A stretch of DNA of 64,000 bases from Himantopus leucocephalus (taxonomy: Eukaryota > Chordata > Aves > Charadriiformes > Recurvirostridae): positions 57,760,190 through 57,824,189 of the forward strand of contig RSEF01000031.1 of assembly GCA_003993805.1 (NCBI GenBank), in the 5' to 3' direction. Shown in pieces: positions 24,639 to 38,865 of the stretch. Under the pieces are notes generated by a model. The model was not told where the DNA came from and searched no databases. It saw only the letters and a list, made by a program, of their open reading frames with translations. The position numbers and the translations under genes are program-made. Positions within the stretch are counted from its first letter, which is position 1. Each line of letters starts with the position of its first letter.

Positions 24639-25638
24639 NNNNNNNNNNNNNNNNNNNNNNNNNNNNNNNNNNNNNNNNNNNNNNNNNNNNNNNNNNNNNN
24701 NNNNNNNNNNNNNNNNNNNNNNNNNNNNNNNNNNNNNNNNNNNNNNNNNNNNNNNNNNNNNNNNNNNNNNNNNNNNNNNNNNNNNNNNNNNNNNNNNNNN
24801 NNNNNNNNNNNNNNNNNNNNNNNNNNNNNNNNNNNNNNNNNNNNNNNNNNNNNNNNNNNNNNNNNNNNNNNNNNNNNNNNNNNNNNNNNNNNNNNNNNNN
24901 NNNNNNNNNNNNNNNNNNNNNNNNNNNNNNNNNNNNNNNNNNNNNNNNNNNNNNNNNNNNNNNNNNNNNNNNNNNNNNNNNNNNNNNNNNNNNNNNNNNN
25001 NNNNNNNNNNNNNNNNNNNNNNNNNNNNNNNNNNNNNNNNNNNNNNNNNNNNNNNNNNNNNNNNNNNNNNNNNNNNNNNNNNNNNNNNNNNNNNNNNNNN
25101 NNNNNNNNNNNNNNNNNNNNNNNNNNNNNNNNNNNNNNNNNNNNNNNNNNNNNNNNNNNNNNNNNNNNNNNNNNNNNNNNNNNNNNNNNNNNNNNNNNNN
25201 NNNNNNNNNNNNNNNNNNNNNNNNNNNNNNNNNNNNNNNNNNNNNNNNNNNNNNNNNNNNNNNNNNNNNNNNNNNNNNNNNNNNNNNNNNNNNNNNNNNN
25301 NNNNNNNNNNNNNNNNNNNNNNNNNNNNNNNNNNNNNNNNNNNNNNNNNNNNNNNNNNNNNNNNNNNNNNNNNNNNNNNNNNNNNNNNNNNNNNNNNNNN
25401 NNNNNNNNNNNNNNNNNNNNNNNNNNNNNNNNNNNNNNNNNNNNNNNNNNNNNNNNNNNNNNNNNNNNNNNNNNNNNNNNNNNNNNNNNNNNNNNNNNNN
25501 NNNNNNNNNNNNNNNNNNNNNNNNNNNNNNNNNNNNNNNNNNNNNNNNNNNNNNNNNNNNNNNNNNNNNNNNNNNNNNNNNNNNNNNNNNNNNNNNNNNN
25601 NNNNNNNNNNNNNNNNNNNNNNNNNNNNNNNNNNNNNN
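24639..25638. other. Assembly gap, exactly 1000 N
   Basis: This is a run of exactly 1000 N, a placeholder size, so the true length is unknown. The right edge is CR1 sequence and the left edge is possibly LTR; unresolved repeats are the likely cause. No frame read through this gap has meaning. Confidence 0.99.
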
Positions 25639-25681
25639 CTGATACAGGCCAGGATGCTGTTGGCCTTTTTGGCCACCTGGG
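25639..25681 (-). mobile_element. 5' edge of a CR1 copy mostly in the gap
   Basis: The bases right after the gap, caggatgctgttggcctttt and ggccacctggg, match the CR1 ORF2 segment that in the 10-kb copy reads ggatgtaatttgccctcttg (10740). The resemblance stops at about 25681. A minus-strand CR1 therefore ends here at its truncated 5' side, and its 3' part lies inside the unsequenced gap. Confidence 0.85.
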
Positions 25682-26442
25682 ATTTGTAACCAAACCTCCC
25701 AAAATGAAGAACCACTGTGTAATTTACACTCCATGCCATGATTATCCTGACCAAACACAAGAAATAATGATATTTTACTAGTTTCACAGTGAAGGTGTGC
25801 TGTGGAGGCATGTCTTCAAGAGCATCAGGGACAGAGAAAGTTTTGTGCATTAGTGATTTACAAAAGTTGCTAGTACTAAAATGGGATTTACATGGCATGA
25901 ATCTAGATCTTGAAGAGAAGTTGAGCTTAAGTAAAACATTGCCAGAATTAGCTAACGCCACGCTAACTTTGCTTCGTTTTCTAAGGAGAGGTACCCATCA
26001 AGGGGAGTTCTTTCCTACTTACCCTCATGACCAAGCCAGTAATTTTATGATTTCTAGTATATTAATAAGCCCAGATAATATATAATATAATATGACATAC
26101 TATTTAAGGATATTTTTGAGGCACAATAAGGGTTCTGCTGAGATCAGGGAAGTCATTTCACCAGCCCTAAGTCAACTGCCAGACTGCCAAATCAGAGTCT
26201 GTCCAAAATTTTGTTTGGGTAACAACTTTCTCCTGGGAAACAACTCTAGATATTTTGTGCCTGAAAGTCTTATACCAAATATAATATGTTGTTCTGCCCT
26301 GGAGGGTCCTGTTTGAACTTCCTGAAGTAACCAGATTGCCTAGGGTATGCACAAATCCTCTGTAAGTAAGCACTGAGAAAATAACAAGTTAACTTTGATC
26401 CTGGTGTCCTATCTCTAAACCTCAGAAATTTATTTGCACATT

Positions 26443-26482
26443 AGCTTCTATGAAACAGCTTCTATGAAAGTTTCTATGAAAC
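26443..26482 (+). repeat. 14-bp tandem repeat, ~2.9 copies
   Basis: The unit agcttctatgaaac occurs twice and then as a shortened third copy, tttctatgaaac. There is one mismatch in the second copy. It is a local slippage repeat. Confidence 0.9.
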
Positions 26483-29400
26483 AAAGCATTTAATATATGC
26501 CTCTTAAGCAAGGAAGTATACATACCATAGCAATGGCACTTGAACTCATATTTAGCTCTGCTCAACTAGAATGAAGAGTGCAATGTTGAATTAGGATTTT
26601 GAATTTAATGTACAATCTTTCCGTCGCTGGCTGTCAGCAGTGGGACACATTTCCCAGAGAGAGACTGGATGACCTTGTGCTCCTGCAGTCAATGGCCTGC
26701 CTTTGAAAACTGGTGGAATTATTGTCAGTGCTCCTGACAGATCTCAGGCAACTAATCATTATTATAATAAATACTGTCAAAGGTGCGTCTTCCATGAAGT
26801 GCTGCTACCCACTACAAGAGTAACTGCTCATGTTTTATTTAAAAGCAGACCAAATGTTTGCATAAAACTCACATAAAAATTGAGGTATGAGTTCAGTTCA
26901 CCCCTTGGCACAATTAATTTATGCTGGGCAGGTGTGTTGGTTATTTTCCTCCCTGGTTGTTTTGAAGAACTTCAAAATAAACAGAACAAGTGATTATTGG
27001 AGTAAGGCATATTTCCTTGTGTTACTGATGGAAATATGCAGTTACTGTGACCTTAAAATACTCAAAAGTAAACTGAAATACTTGAAACTTTTTCTTACAA
27101 AAATAGTACAGTACTCCATTGCAATAACAGACCAAATAGCACACCAACCAATTAACTGCTCTAACTACATTAGCATACCATGTTTGGTGCAGCAAAAAGT
27201 CTTCAGGTATGGAAACAATTACAGAAAAATTATTTCTTCTCCCTTGCTGAAATATATGCGTACTGCACTTTACATTTTCACCAGTGAGCAGCATTGTGTC
27301 ATTCTGCACAGTATCACTGCATACTGCACATGGCTGTAAGCACATGAACCAAAACTTCAATATTACTCTTTTTTTGCACCAGTTCATAGCCTTCCTCTTC
27401 CCAAGTGTCACGATTATTTTTGTCAGACTTTGAAGTGTAAGTGGTGTCTTAGTGCCCTAAGGCAGCTAAGGCATTTAAAGAAAAGACTGGATATACTTTA
27501 AACTCGGAAACATTCACATACGCTCTGCTATTCATTGGGCTGCCCTGCAGAACCAGCAAAAGCCCAGAGAAATATACCATACTAACTCCCTGGCAATAAA
27601 GATAGTGACAGGGACCAGCTTCCTTCATCCCCGTGATCCTGACACAAATCCACAGGGGTGGATCTGCTGCCACGGGGTTCTCACAGCACCAGTGTCAAGA
27701 CCTGCTTTTCTGCAGAAAATAAGGTAATTAGGAAATCTCTGTTGGAGAGAGACTGAGAGTAAAATACCTCTTAGAAAATTTAACATTTTCACTGTGTTTT
27801 CCCTTGAGGTTTTTTGATATACTCTAATGTAGGACTGTCACTAAAAACTTACTGACCCCTCTGATAAGGGGATTCAGGAGAATAAATTCTACCCTACAAA
27901 TCAATCCTATATGCTTTTGCAACTCCTGTTCCAGAAAAAAAAATATCGTTCCCATGAATGCTAATGCAGAAGTCCTTAACACAAGACTTGATTTTTCACT
28001 AGTATTTGGAAAAGGATGTGTTAATATATAGAACAAGGCATCTCAGAAAATTCCCTGCATTGTGAGATACGATGAAGAGACAAAACACAGTCAATGTGAA
28101 ATGTGATTTCAAAATTAGAACCTGTTGAAATCATCTGCAATACAAATCTGAACAGAAAATATATCTATTAGCAAAGAATGAAGGAAAAACCCAACTTACT
28201 AGTACTGCAAAGTTTATGCCTGGGACCCACATGCTCAGATTAGGGGAAACTCTAATATTTTCGCATGGAACAGAGAAGAAATGAAAGTTGCTAATCTGCA
28301 TGAGAATAAATATGTGATCTTTAAAGTTTTTCATTTAAAACTAGAAGTAAGATTTCTATAACAAAAATACCATTAGGTCTGGAAAAAATGAATGCTTTTT
28401 CTTCTCATATCCCAAATACTTAAGAAGTCAATGCTCTTTCAAAACAGACAAGTTTTGACGTTTACCTCTTATCAAACAGAATGTCCCATCAGGACAGAAG
28501 GACTCAGTTTTCAGTCCTTCCCCTCCCAGAATCAGAGAACTCAGCAGAATTTGGAGATGAGGAACTGGCATTGTGCTGGTTTGTGGCGGGGAGGAGGTAT
28601 AGTGGTACTGCCAGCAATCTTCACTTTGGATCAGCCTAAGGCTGAGGAGAAACCCTTTCCAAATAAAATTTCATCGAAACCTCTGTCTTCTTGCAAAAGG
28701 AGTTGTTTTATATGAATAGACATTTTTCATCAAAAATGTTTCTAAACAATCCCAGCCAGTTTTAACCTCTAGTCAGCTTTAATAACAGGCTGGTGAATCA
28801 CAGTGTCCTGCAGGATGCAGACTTCAGACTGCAGTACTGCAGCAGAAAGCAAAGCAGAACTGCTAAAGAGATGATCTAAAGAGAAACCCCCAAACTCACT
28901 GTCGCTCAAGGTTTTATGAAGATGGTTCATCTGTACAGCAGGACTCAGTTATCAGGGGATGCCTTTCTGGTCATTATTTTTACAACACGCCTGTCACTCA
29001 GCTCATTGGACACTTCCACAGTGGATGCTTGTCCTGGCTTTGCCTACTGCGTGTGGGTCTTGGAACAGAAGTGTGTGACACTACTGGGGCAGCATGGGGA
29101 CTGAAAACTGAGCTTTAATTTCACTTCTTTAAAAGTAGTTATAGAGTCCTGAAAATAACGCTAATTTGTAACAGATGAATAGCAACTAACTGAAAAGGAA
29201 ACATTGTAACTAACAGATCTATCAATCAGAAAGATGGACATTTAGCCTTTTTTTGATTCTATGATAAATTTCAAACTACCAATAATTAGGCTGCCCTCTT
29301 AGCATATAACTACAGGTTCTCTAGTGTACAATAACAACTTTCAAAACTAAGGTTTTTTCCTCAGTAAAATGCCTAAGCACTTGCTAAAGTGCTAGCAAAA

Positions 29401-31430
29401 CCCAACGAGAAACATTTGCTGAAAATTGGGTAACAGTATTTTTACATTGCATAAGTAAGGGACGTAGGGCTTATGCCTAAAGCTATCCTATCGCTGTTGG
29501 TAACCCTGAGTCCTGGGCATGACCCCTCTTTGAAGCCCAAGACTAAACCCCATCCACAAATCTAAAATCGGAGCACAGAAATCTCATTTCAAGCATGAAT
29601 ATGATGTGCAGCGGACTAAATTAGGTCAAGGCCACATAATTTCAGCCAACATAGATTCAAACTCTACCTGAAAACAGTTGTCTCCCTCCTTTCTCCTCTT
29701 TTCCCTGCCCCAACATTTGCACTGCTGGTCTTGCTGATCTGCAAGAACCTGGTTAATAACTTCCTTTTTACTTTTTTGCTTTTTTAAATGAGGTTCATTT
29801 ATTGCCTGATGATCTCTCTGATCTAGCTCAGCACATGGTCACGAACACTGAATGGAAGGAAAATGGAAGCTGTAGAAATGAGTCCCTAGTCAAACAGGGA
29901 ACAGGACCCTTACCTACTGTGTAGTCACAACACCAGGTAGATGTGCTGTCCGTGCACTCTTCCTCTACTGTTTTGTGGTTGTTCAACCTCACTCCTATTC
30001 AAAATCCATCTTTGGAGTTTTAATTTCTGTGTTGGCATGTAACTGAAAATGACAAATAAAGGATCTTGTAAATGAGATTGAGAATGAATATGTACTAATG
30101 AAGTCTGGATTAAAGTTACCCCTTTTCCTCTCTCATACCCAGCCAAGGCTGAATACATAACTTGCTGACTATATGAACTCAGTGCCCAGCCTACTAAGGC
30201 AGCAATTATCTAAAGAGCAGGTGGACGGAAGAGTCATAAATAAATTGCTGGTAAATACTTTGGCCGATATTATGCCTCAAAGATATCGCATATACAATAT
30301 TTCAGTTCATTTGTGAACAGCCTTTACAAGCCTTCAAAGCAGGCCACCCCTTCCCGAGCATCACATTCCCTTTCTCCCCTTTTTCTGCTGCATCTGCATT
30401 ACAGATACCTCAACAAAAAGCAGCCATGGTATAACTGATTACATCTAGAAATAACTTGTGTTCAGTTTCCAATTTTCCTAATTTAATATCCTTGTTGTAT
30501 GCCTAGAAACTACACTGAGAAGTACATTAGAAAGCCTATTAGTACTTAGATAATCTTCACCTAAGTTGTGGCTGAAAAATTTAATGGTACACATCAAAGG
30601 TTCAGAAAAAACCTTCCAAAAAAAGGTTCAGAAATAGGGTCAGAACTGGAGCCTAACTATTGTCTTTCTTTTTTGCAGCAGAAGGAAATCATCACAGCTA
30701 ATTGCAAATTTCTGTTGGCATTTCAATTGTCCATCCACAACAACTTTCTTTTCAAAATGAAAGTACCAGGAATAATCAGGAGCAATGATAGTTAGGGCCT
30801 TGATTATGTAGGCCCAATGACAGTCCACAGAAGTCACAGGGAATCTGATCATGGGGTCCTTCATACAAGAGTCTGTCTCTTTGCCCAGCAATCACTCTGA
30901 GCACTTCTTGGCTGATGAACCAGAAGAGGCAGACACATGATTCAATCACATCATGTTACTTGTCTTCCTTTGTTACTGCTAAAGTGGATTGAGATATTCC
31001 TTTGTTTTCTTCCATCAGACTAAAAAAATAAAAGCGAGATACTGACTTGAGGTTGAGGACTAGATGCTTGAAACCAGCCATTCCTTTCTTTGGTCATTAG
31101 CATGGATGGAAGCTTGATGCTATGTTGTACTGTATTGAGAGGATTACTTAATACAAATATAAACCTAAGGCATAGTATTTGAATACATTTGAAATGTCTA
31201 AGCCCTTTTTTAAAATGAAAACATGACCACTGAGACCATTATGTAGGTTTATAACCAAGAGCCCTAATGTTTATCCTATGTACTACATCAGGAAAACTTT
31301 ATGCTAATTTTTTCTCTCATTAATAAGCTGGCTCTTTGAATGTAAAACAAGTCACTCTTTATGATAAACTCCAGTGTTTCCATAGTGTTGAAGGAACATG
31401 AAGTTGTATTTTTCAGGTGTGCAAAAAAAC

Positions 31431-31464
31431 GAAAATACAAAAATCCTGAAAATACAAAAATCCT
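31431..31464 (+). repeat. 17-bp exact tandem duplication
   Basis: The unit gaaaatacaaaaatcct is present twice in direct succession without mismatch. Confidence 0.95.
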
Positions 31465-33888
31465 GAAACTAGAAATATATTTTTTAAATCATGAATTGCA
31501 ACCATTTGAATTTACAGCATTTGATATCTATGATGCAACCAAATCAGATCTAGGAGAAACAATGATCATAACTGAGTGTGAAACACTTCTCTTGCACCTA
31601 GAAGTTTACATCTCTTTATCCTCGTCATAGTAACAATAAAGGCACCAGGAAGAAAAAATACTGTTGTGTTTGGGGGTCTTTTTTGCTGACTTTTTTCCAT
31701 AATGAATGAAATGTTTCTTCCTTTATTTTTTTTTAAGGCACACTAGCACTGAAACAAAGTCAGCGCTCTGAAGACTGGTTTGAAGTGTTCTCCTTTAAGT
31801 ATTGCTAGATGGTACCACATCGCAGACTTCCTTTCACCAAATGAAAAAGTGACCTTAAACAGTGATTGAAAGATATTATATTTATTGTAATAGAAGATTG
31901 TTCTGTTATGTTAGTCTGTGAGTCTTACATTTATACCTGTGTTTTAAAAATTCAGTGACACACTAAGAACCATATGAGACTGAAATAAAGGAAGGGACAA
32001 ACTGGGTCACCCACAGGGTGGGTCTAGGCCTTCGTTTTGACTCAAGAAATCCACGTTCTCTGGTTAAGGTAAACCCAGGACTCCAAATAATGGTGACCAA
32101 TAATATGAAAGCTGAAAACTCTTTGGTGGAAATCTTAAGAAAATCTAACTGGCTGTAGCATCTCTAAGTCAACCTAAAAAATACATGTGGGGGAAGAAAA
32201 TTAACATTGTAAGCAGCTTGTAATGACATTTTCATCATAGTTATATCCAACATGACACAGACCAATAATTTTTTTTCTCGAGGAGCCAAAATTAAAATTT
32301 TATACAACCTGAAAAAAAAGGAAAATATTTTAACCTGTTTAGAAGCTGTATGCTGTGAATTACCGACCTGACACACACTGTGTGTCAGAAGACACCTGCA
32401 GTCTATGATAAAGAAAGAATAGTATGAATCTTTATGTAGGACTCAATTTCAAGTCTCCTTTTGTAGAATAATCCAAAGCTGGCTATTCTGACGTTAATAT
32501 GTGAGCTCAAATAAATGACTTGGTGACAATCCAGATACAAGTTGCTGTCATTTTCTCTTTTATTACTGGTCCATTTTGCATACGATGAATATGCATTAGC
32601 AACAGGCCCAGAACTCTGCAACCCCAACTGGTAGCCATCATGTCTTGTGCATTCCTCTGGGAAAAGGGAATAATCGATCTGGACATCCTCAATACAGAAG
32701 AGACCTGAATTTGGGCCTTCCTTCATCCTGTTTGCGTGCACTGACTCCAGCTTAAAAGTGTCTGTGTGGGAGGTGTCAGTAAGTTCAACTCAATTCCATA
32801 TACATTAGAGTCAGTCAAAAAACTCCCCTCCTTAATCCCTGAGTTCCAGCAATACTATCCCATATGATGGTAGTGTGAAAATAGTGCAAAAACGGACACA
32901 TCAAACATGTTAAAAACTGTGCAACTTCTTTAAATGAAGTTTTGTGTTCCAAAGTAATGTATACACATCATGTACAAACCTCGTAATGTCCTTTTAACTA
33001 GAGTTCTGTAATTGAAAAAGGACTGTCCTTACTCTGCTGTTAACATCTTCCAAGTTTTAGAAGGAACAGGCTTTGAACTAAGGTCTGCTGATTAAATCTG
33101 AAGATTTGTACATTAGCGTAACCACTATGAATATTTGCTGAATCACAATTAGGTTTCAGAGCTCTATTTACATTTGCACTTTCCAGCAGAGACTACTCTC
33201 CACTAATGTGGTATCAGACCTTAAATTTGTCCTTGCAACTATGTGACAGTACATATGCCAATGCTTGAGACTCTCCCCTTCACCCAGAATGTTTGCATGG
33301 CAGACACCTATTGAACTACCTTGAATGTAATCTTTAGCTCCTGCTGCAACAGCAGCTGTCAATTGACTATTGATGACGGACTATAAACTATGTTTATTAC
33401 TAGAAAAGTTATAAGTGTAAGCAGCATTTATCCCATCTCTCTAAATATTTCAACACTAAAAAAAACAAAGCTCCAAAGACAACCCAAGACCTGAAAGCAC
33501 ATCAGTCCTCTGACCTTATCACAGAACTGTGTCAATTCTACCAGTCTCGCCTCTCTGTGCAACACCAGCTCCCTGTCTCCTTGGGGTGGGACTACGCTCT
33601 GCAGTATTTGAATTCCTGTAAGAACATGAGCCAAAGCCAGAACACTCAACATAAAATTCCCCTTCCCTGGGTCTTGTTAGTTAAAATTTTAATGACACTG
33701 TGGAAAGTCCTTGTAGAAAGGAATGGTCCCAAGTGATTTTCTAGGTACCAGAAAGCTTTCCTGGATACCTCTGCTCATTACTCTCCTAAGATTCATGCCA
33801 CTCCTCTAGCTTGTAACTCACTCCTATTGGGACATACCCTGGTATCCTTGGGATGCTCTATGCAATGTGCAGGCAGGTAGAGTCCCAG

Positions 33889-34740
33889 TGTCCTGGTTTA
33901 TCGGTTCACTGTGCTGCTGTGTGAAGAATGTCTTGCTAGCCCGTTTACTGTGAAATCGTTCTTAACCCAAGCCAGGTTAAAATAAAATGCAAATAAAAGT
34001 ATTCATAACATTCAGTATACAAAACAGCTACAGAGACTGAAGTGAAGAAATGAAGGAAAAAGCACTTTTAAACTAGTTATGGTTAAATTAAATCAGAAGT
34101 GGTCTCCCTCTCTCACCAGCAGACTGACTCATCATTTTTCTGAACACATAGTTTGCTGGAGAATCTCTGTTTACTCGCTAAAGAAAGTCTCTTTCTTCTG
34201 GTGTATTCTGGCTTGTACAGCTAACCTGGCCTTCTGAAGACCTGTAGGACTGAGACAGACTAGATCTTTCTTTCCAAACCTTAGTCATTCCTTCCATGAA
34301 ATGGCCTGTCTTTTCCTCTCAGCTGAAGCAGTTTCACTTTCTTCAAGGAGTCTCTCTTTTTAATCTAGGTGTCACTTCCTGCAGTTGTTTGGTTATTTAA
34401 TAACTCTCTCATCTAACAAGCAAAAATCTCTGTTTTTGGTAACTCAGTGTAGATCTTTCCCTATGAAATGTCTTCTCTGTTAAACCTCTTATAAATCACT
34501 CTGTGATGACAACAGATTTGGGGTGATCCCCACCAACACCTTGCATCTAAACACACTTTATACAACAGGCATTGCACGACTCTTCTGTCTTTTGAGATCC
34601 ACCCCTTATTTTCCTTTACAGAAGGCTTATTCCTTCAGAAAAGGTGGTAAAATTCAACCAATCAGAAGTTAGGCAGTATTAAAGTTATGGTCTTGTTGGC
34701 ATCTTTCATTTTTACCTCTCATTGCCTGTGCACCGTCACA
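33889..34740. repeat. Possible LTR-like element
   Basis: The stretch begins tgtcctggtttatcggttc and ends caccgtcaca, so its termini are TGT...ACA as in retroviral LTRs. Near its left side is an A-rich block (aggttaaaataaaatgcaaa) followed by CT-rich DNA, a layout seen in avian LTRs inserted in reverse. About 850 bases is a plausible LTR length. I find no target-site duplication (cccag on the left, tgggt on the right) and cannot name the family, so this may be coincidence. Confidence 0.35.
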
Positions 34741-36706
34741 TGGGTTTTAATTCCTTGGCTTTATGTTATCTTTTTTCTTGTGAAAGATCTGAACTTCAGG
34801 TGCTTTAGAAGACATTGTGTTTCTATGGAAATATGACAGTTTAAGCTGTAAGAGGGGCAGTGTATCTGTCTTGAAGAATGTCATCTTTTATGCCCTCTGG
34901 CTCACAGCTAATTACTGTTTTTTTCCCATATCCCTCTCTCAGTTTTGAAAAGGAATAGACTTCACAGTGCACTGAGTAATTAGGAGGCAGCAGAGGTGAT
35001 CTGAAACATTCCAGCACGCCCTTTATAAAGTTCTGTGGTGTGCCTGGAACAAAATCCAGAGATATTATTAGGCAGCAGCAGCTGAAGAAGAAAAAAAAAC
35101 AACTCCCCAAAACAAGAATTAAGTAAGAAGCGTGAAGGTATTAGAAGGAAATGTGCAGCTCCTGCTGCAAACCAACCTGGTCAATTTTGTACTAATGCAC
35201 AGGCTGCTACTGGATATTTCATAAAAGCTCACAGTCAAGGAAAAGAAATTCTGTGTTAAAAGGAAGCTTAAAAATCATAATAATCCTGAATTTCTGCTAA
35301 GGAGGTTCAGAGAAATGAATAGACCTAGCTACTATATATTCAGCCATTAGAGAAAGTTAATTCCTTTGACACGGCACTTTGCCAGCTCTGACTCATCTGG
35401 AGCCAGGCTCAACCATTTTGGAGTAATTAAGGCCATTTCAGAGGAGTCCTCTTCTACTCTTGCGGCTGCTCGTTGGAACAGGCAGCCAGCTGAGCATCTT
35501 GCACAGTGATAAAAGAAGACAAGTGCATGTGAAGTGGGTTCTGCTGGTGACATATGCATATTAAAACGCAGAGAATTGCCCTGGGGGAAAAGTGGTATTT
35601 GCATACCTCAGGCAGACCTGGAACACAGAGGTAACTACTGTCAGGGGAAGGGGTGCTACCACTTAGAGCTGGTGGCAGGTTTTTAGGTGAAAGTTATTAA
35701 GTGAGGAACGAATTATGCTTAAGAATTCTGAATCTCTCCATAAAAGCAGATCAGTATTTTCAACACAGCAGGACATTTTGGGAGGAAAACATTTGGGTGG
35801 TATTTTATGAAGAACCTGATCTTCTTCTCTTTGTTACAAAAGTTTTTCCAAGAACTATTTGCGAAACTACGAGTTAGCTCTAGTTTAACATACCTAGACA
35901 TCTGCCACCTCATGAATGTCCCAATCGTAGAAAGTAATGGAAAAAAAATAACAGAAGCTCAGCAATTAAGTTTTAGCAAATTACTCTCTTTTCCCTCACG
36001 ACTTCCCTCTCCCATTCTCTCGGTCCCTGATAACAGCAAAGATCTTCATATTCTCACAGCTGCTGATCAGCACTTCTTAATCCACAATGTGCTATTGAGA
36101 GTTTTGGTATAGGTCATTTAAAAACTTAAATTAGAGATTATGATGAAGCACAAATATTCCCAGCCTGCAAATTCTGGATGGGTTTGTTGCTTTTGGGTTT
36201 TTTTTCACATTCTGCCTTTAATTAACCTACTTATGTGCCATTTTCCTCAGACATAATGACAGAATTGTGTTTATTATAGATAAAGTAACCAGGAATTATG
36301 TCAAACATTAACAGAATGTGAAGCAAAAGTGTCATCAGGTACAGCATGACCAGTTTCAACTTCACATTTAAAACAGTGTATAACAGTGTAGTAGACACAT
36401 TTCTGCACCTGAAAATGTTTTAGAAGTATAGCAGTGCTTTTTCTCAGTCTTCTTATACTTGTCACAAATACTTACCCTGTCTGGGAAAGTTAACATTCTA
36501 AGGCATATAACCCATTATTAATTTTACCAACTTCTAAAATTCCTTGGTTCCTTCACTTTAAGAACAAGTTTTTTACTTCACCAATTCAGAGTTTTCTTTC
36601 ATAACAGTGGTATCAAAACATCCCAAAGAAATAAGAGAACAGCAGAATTAGCCAGAAGAAGACACAGAAAAAGAGGGGCAAAGATAACAAAAGGGGATTT
36701 TCACTT

Positions 36707-36721
36707 AAAAAAAAAAAAAAA
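36707..36721 (+). repeat. Poly(A) run in purine-rich DNA
   Basis: Fifteen consecutive A lie in a roughly 100-base purine-rich stretch (about 36629-36732). I see no retrotransposed gene body upstream of it. Confidence 0.85.
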
Positions 36722-38694
36722 GGAAAGAAAGAACAGTGCAAAGATTCACAGGTGTTCTGGACAGTTATCACGGACAGCCTAGTACTACAGCAAGGTCATG
36801 CTGAACAAAGGAGGACTAGGAAGGTGCCACCACAGCAGAAGTCAGAAAAATGAAGAGATGAAGGAGAAAGGTTTTTGCAGACCATATTTGAATCAAGTAC
36901 CTGGAGAGTCCTTAAGCTGAAGTTGGGGCTCGGGGGAATTTTGCTAAATAACTGTGCTTGTTGAACTCTGACACCTTGGTTCTTTGGATGCCAAGATGTT
37001 CATGTGCGCATGATCATATCCTTGTACTTAAGAGTAGGAAATAGAGGGATGACTTAGACACAGGTTACTAAAGTGTTTTGTAACTTTACATGGTTTTCAA
37101 AAGAACGAGCAAACTGCAGACATGGTGTTAAAACAATTTTCATGCTCTGATAACCCACATAAGCAAATAGCAGTTACAATCCCCAGACCATATTTTGCTT
37201 ACTCAACATATAGAAAACACGAAGAATGATTCAAGTATTATGTTTTGCATGTTGTCTGTGAACCATGTACTTCTGAAGACAACCTGGTATACTAAGCCCC
37301 AGAGAGGACACTGATACATAATACAAAACAATCCCAGAGGTTTCTAAAGGAAAAAGAAAGTGAATTTCACATGCTCAGAACTGAACAGGGAAAATCTAGA
37401 AAAACAATCCTTTAGCAAGTAACACAGAGGGCTTGTGCCAAATCTTAGGAGTCTAGAGGCTGCGCCAAACTTCACAACAGCAGGAAGGCCACAGGGTCTG
37501 GGAAGAGAGCTCTGGAAAAGAAACCAAACCACCACCAGTGTTAAAGGGCCTCTGGATGCTCTCTCGGGGAAAGCTCAGGAGGAAAAGCCTGCTCCCTCTT
37601 GACTAGGGCAGGCCGCAGGAGGGCTGCTCACCCACAGGAAGGTCTGAACATGTTTGCTGCTCCAGCTTAATCTTTAGGAGAAGATGTCACAAGCACTACA
37701 ACTCTGCCCTGAAATTTTCCCAGGGAATAGCTGTTTGGCCCCTTGGCCTCTTCAGTTTTCCATTTTATCTCATGACAGATGATATGTACAACCTTCTCGT
37801 TTTCAGTGCGGGCTATGCCACTTCCTGAAGGCTGGGCAAAGCAGAACCCTTTACAAAGAGAATACATATTCTTCCTTTTTCTCAGGGAGTAACAAAGCCT
37901 GTTCAGGGCAAGCACCATGCTGCAGTCACATGAGAAAGTCATCACAGCTCTGGGAACCTGCAGGTCACATAAATAAAACATAACACTGTGACAGGAAAAC
38001 ACAAACGTACAGCCAAGCCTCACAGATGAAGGAAAAACCATCTCACTTTGACTGCAGTCAACTGCTCAGGATTCAGTACCGCTCTCAGGCCTGACTCCAA
38101 ACGCAGAAGCAGGAGAGTCTGTTAAAGGGACAGTAGGCAAAGGACGATTGAGGTGGAAATTGCTTTTGGTTTCATTCTGACTGAATCACTTAAGAGTTTT
38201 CTTTATTCACAAAGCAAACTCTAAGTCACACCTCTTTCAGATTTAAAAAGTGTTTGGTCTTTTGGATGAGTTCACTAGGGGAGAAGATCTAGACAGATCT
38301 ATCTCAAAACTGTCGCTAACTTCAAGTCCCACCACAGCTTTTTTGTGACAACTGAATCAGTTCCTTCAGGCAGCCAGACCTGAGAAGGACTTGGTATCTA
38401 GTTGCGTAGAGGCCTTCATGAGGTCAGCAACTGGTTTTATTAGGGCAATGATGATGCAAATGACGAGATACTTCTTCCAGACTTCATTTTCCAAAACTCA
38501 GTTTCCTCATCTAAATGAAAACTATAATATTTACTAATTACACAGAACTGAAAGCAGTCTAGAATGGAGGAAGTATGTGATTTTCTGTTTTCTCTGTAAT
38601 GCAATAAAACTACGCTGCCCATGCTTGGCCAAATAGATCGTAAAACAATCATTCTCAAATGCAAACTTTGTTTATTACCCTTCTAGCTGAATTC

Positions 38695-38722
38695 ATACCC
38701 ACAGGTATGAATACCCACAGGT
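38695..38722 (+). repeat. 16-bp tandem repeat, 1.75 copies
   Basis: The unit atacccacaggtatga is followed directly by atacccacaggt. It lies about 140 bases left of the perfect hairpin. Confidence 0.9.
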
Positions 38723-38865
38723 GTTCTTTCTGCTCCCAGAAATAATCTTAAACCTCAGCTCACAGCCACAAGTTAGAGCTACAGTGAATTCACCAATCCT
38801 AAACCATAATTGCACAGAATCAACTGACAATGGGTATTTGCATCAGGAAAAAAAAAAAGTATTCT

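Larger units (their letters stand above)
25682..33888. other. No gene seen; two small tandem repeats
   Basis: Over 8 kb of AT-rich DNA without a recognised transposon or exon. The longest frame is 150 codons on the plus strand at 26887-27339, overlapped by a 129-codon minus-strand frame, with no domain in either. A lone gattctatgat near 29259 resembles a CR1 tail, but no CR1 sequence precedes it. Confidence 0.5.
34741..38865. other. No gene seen
   Basis: AT-rich DNA without a recognised transposon. It contains a purine-rich stretch with a 15-base poly(A) run at 36707-36721. The longest frame is 124 codons on the minus strand (37667-38041) and has no domain. Confidence 0.5.

Noticed and set aside
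24509..25961. Long reading frames of 375-461 codons spanning the first gap
   Set aside because: They are made of unknown residues from 1000 N; the true sequence and frame across the gap are unknown.
29251..29275. gattctatgat as a CR1 3' tail
   Set aside because: Only one unit is present and the upstream 150 bases show no CR1 resemblance.
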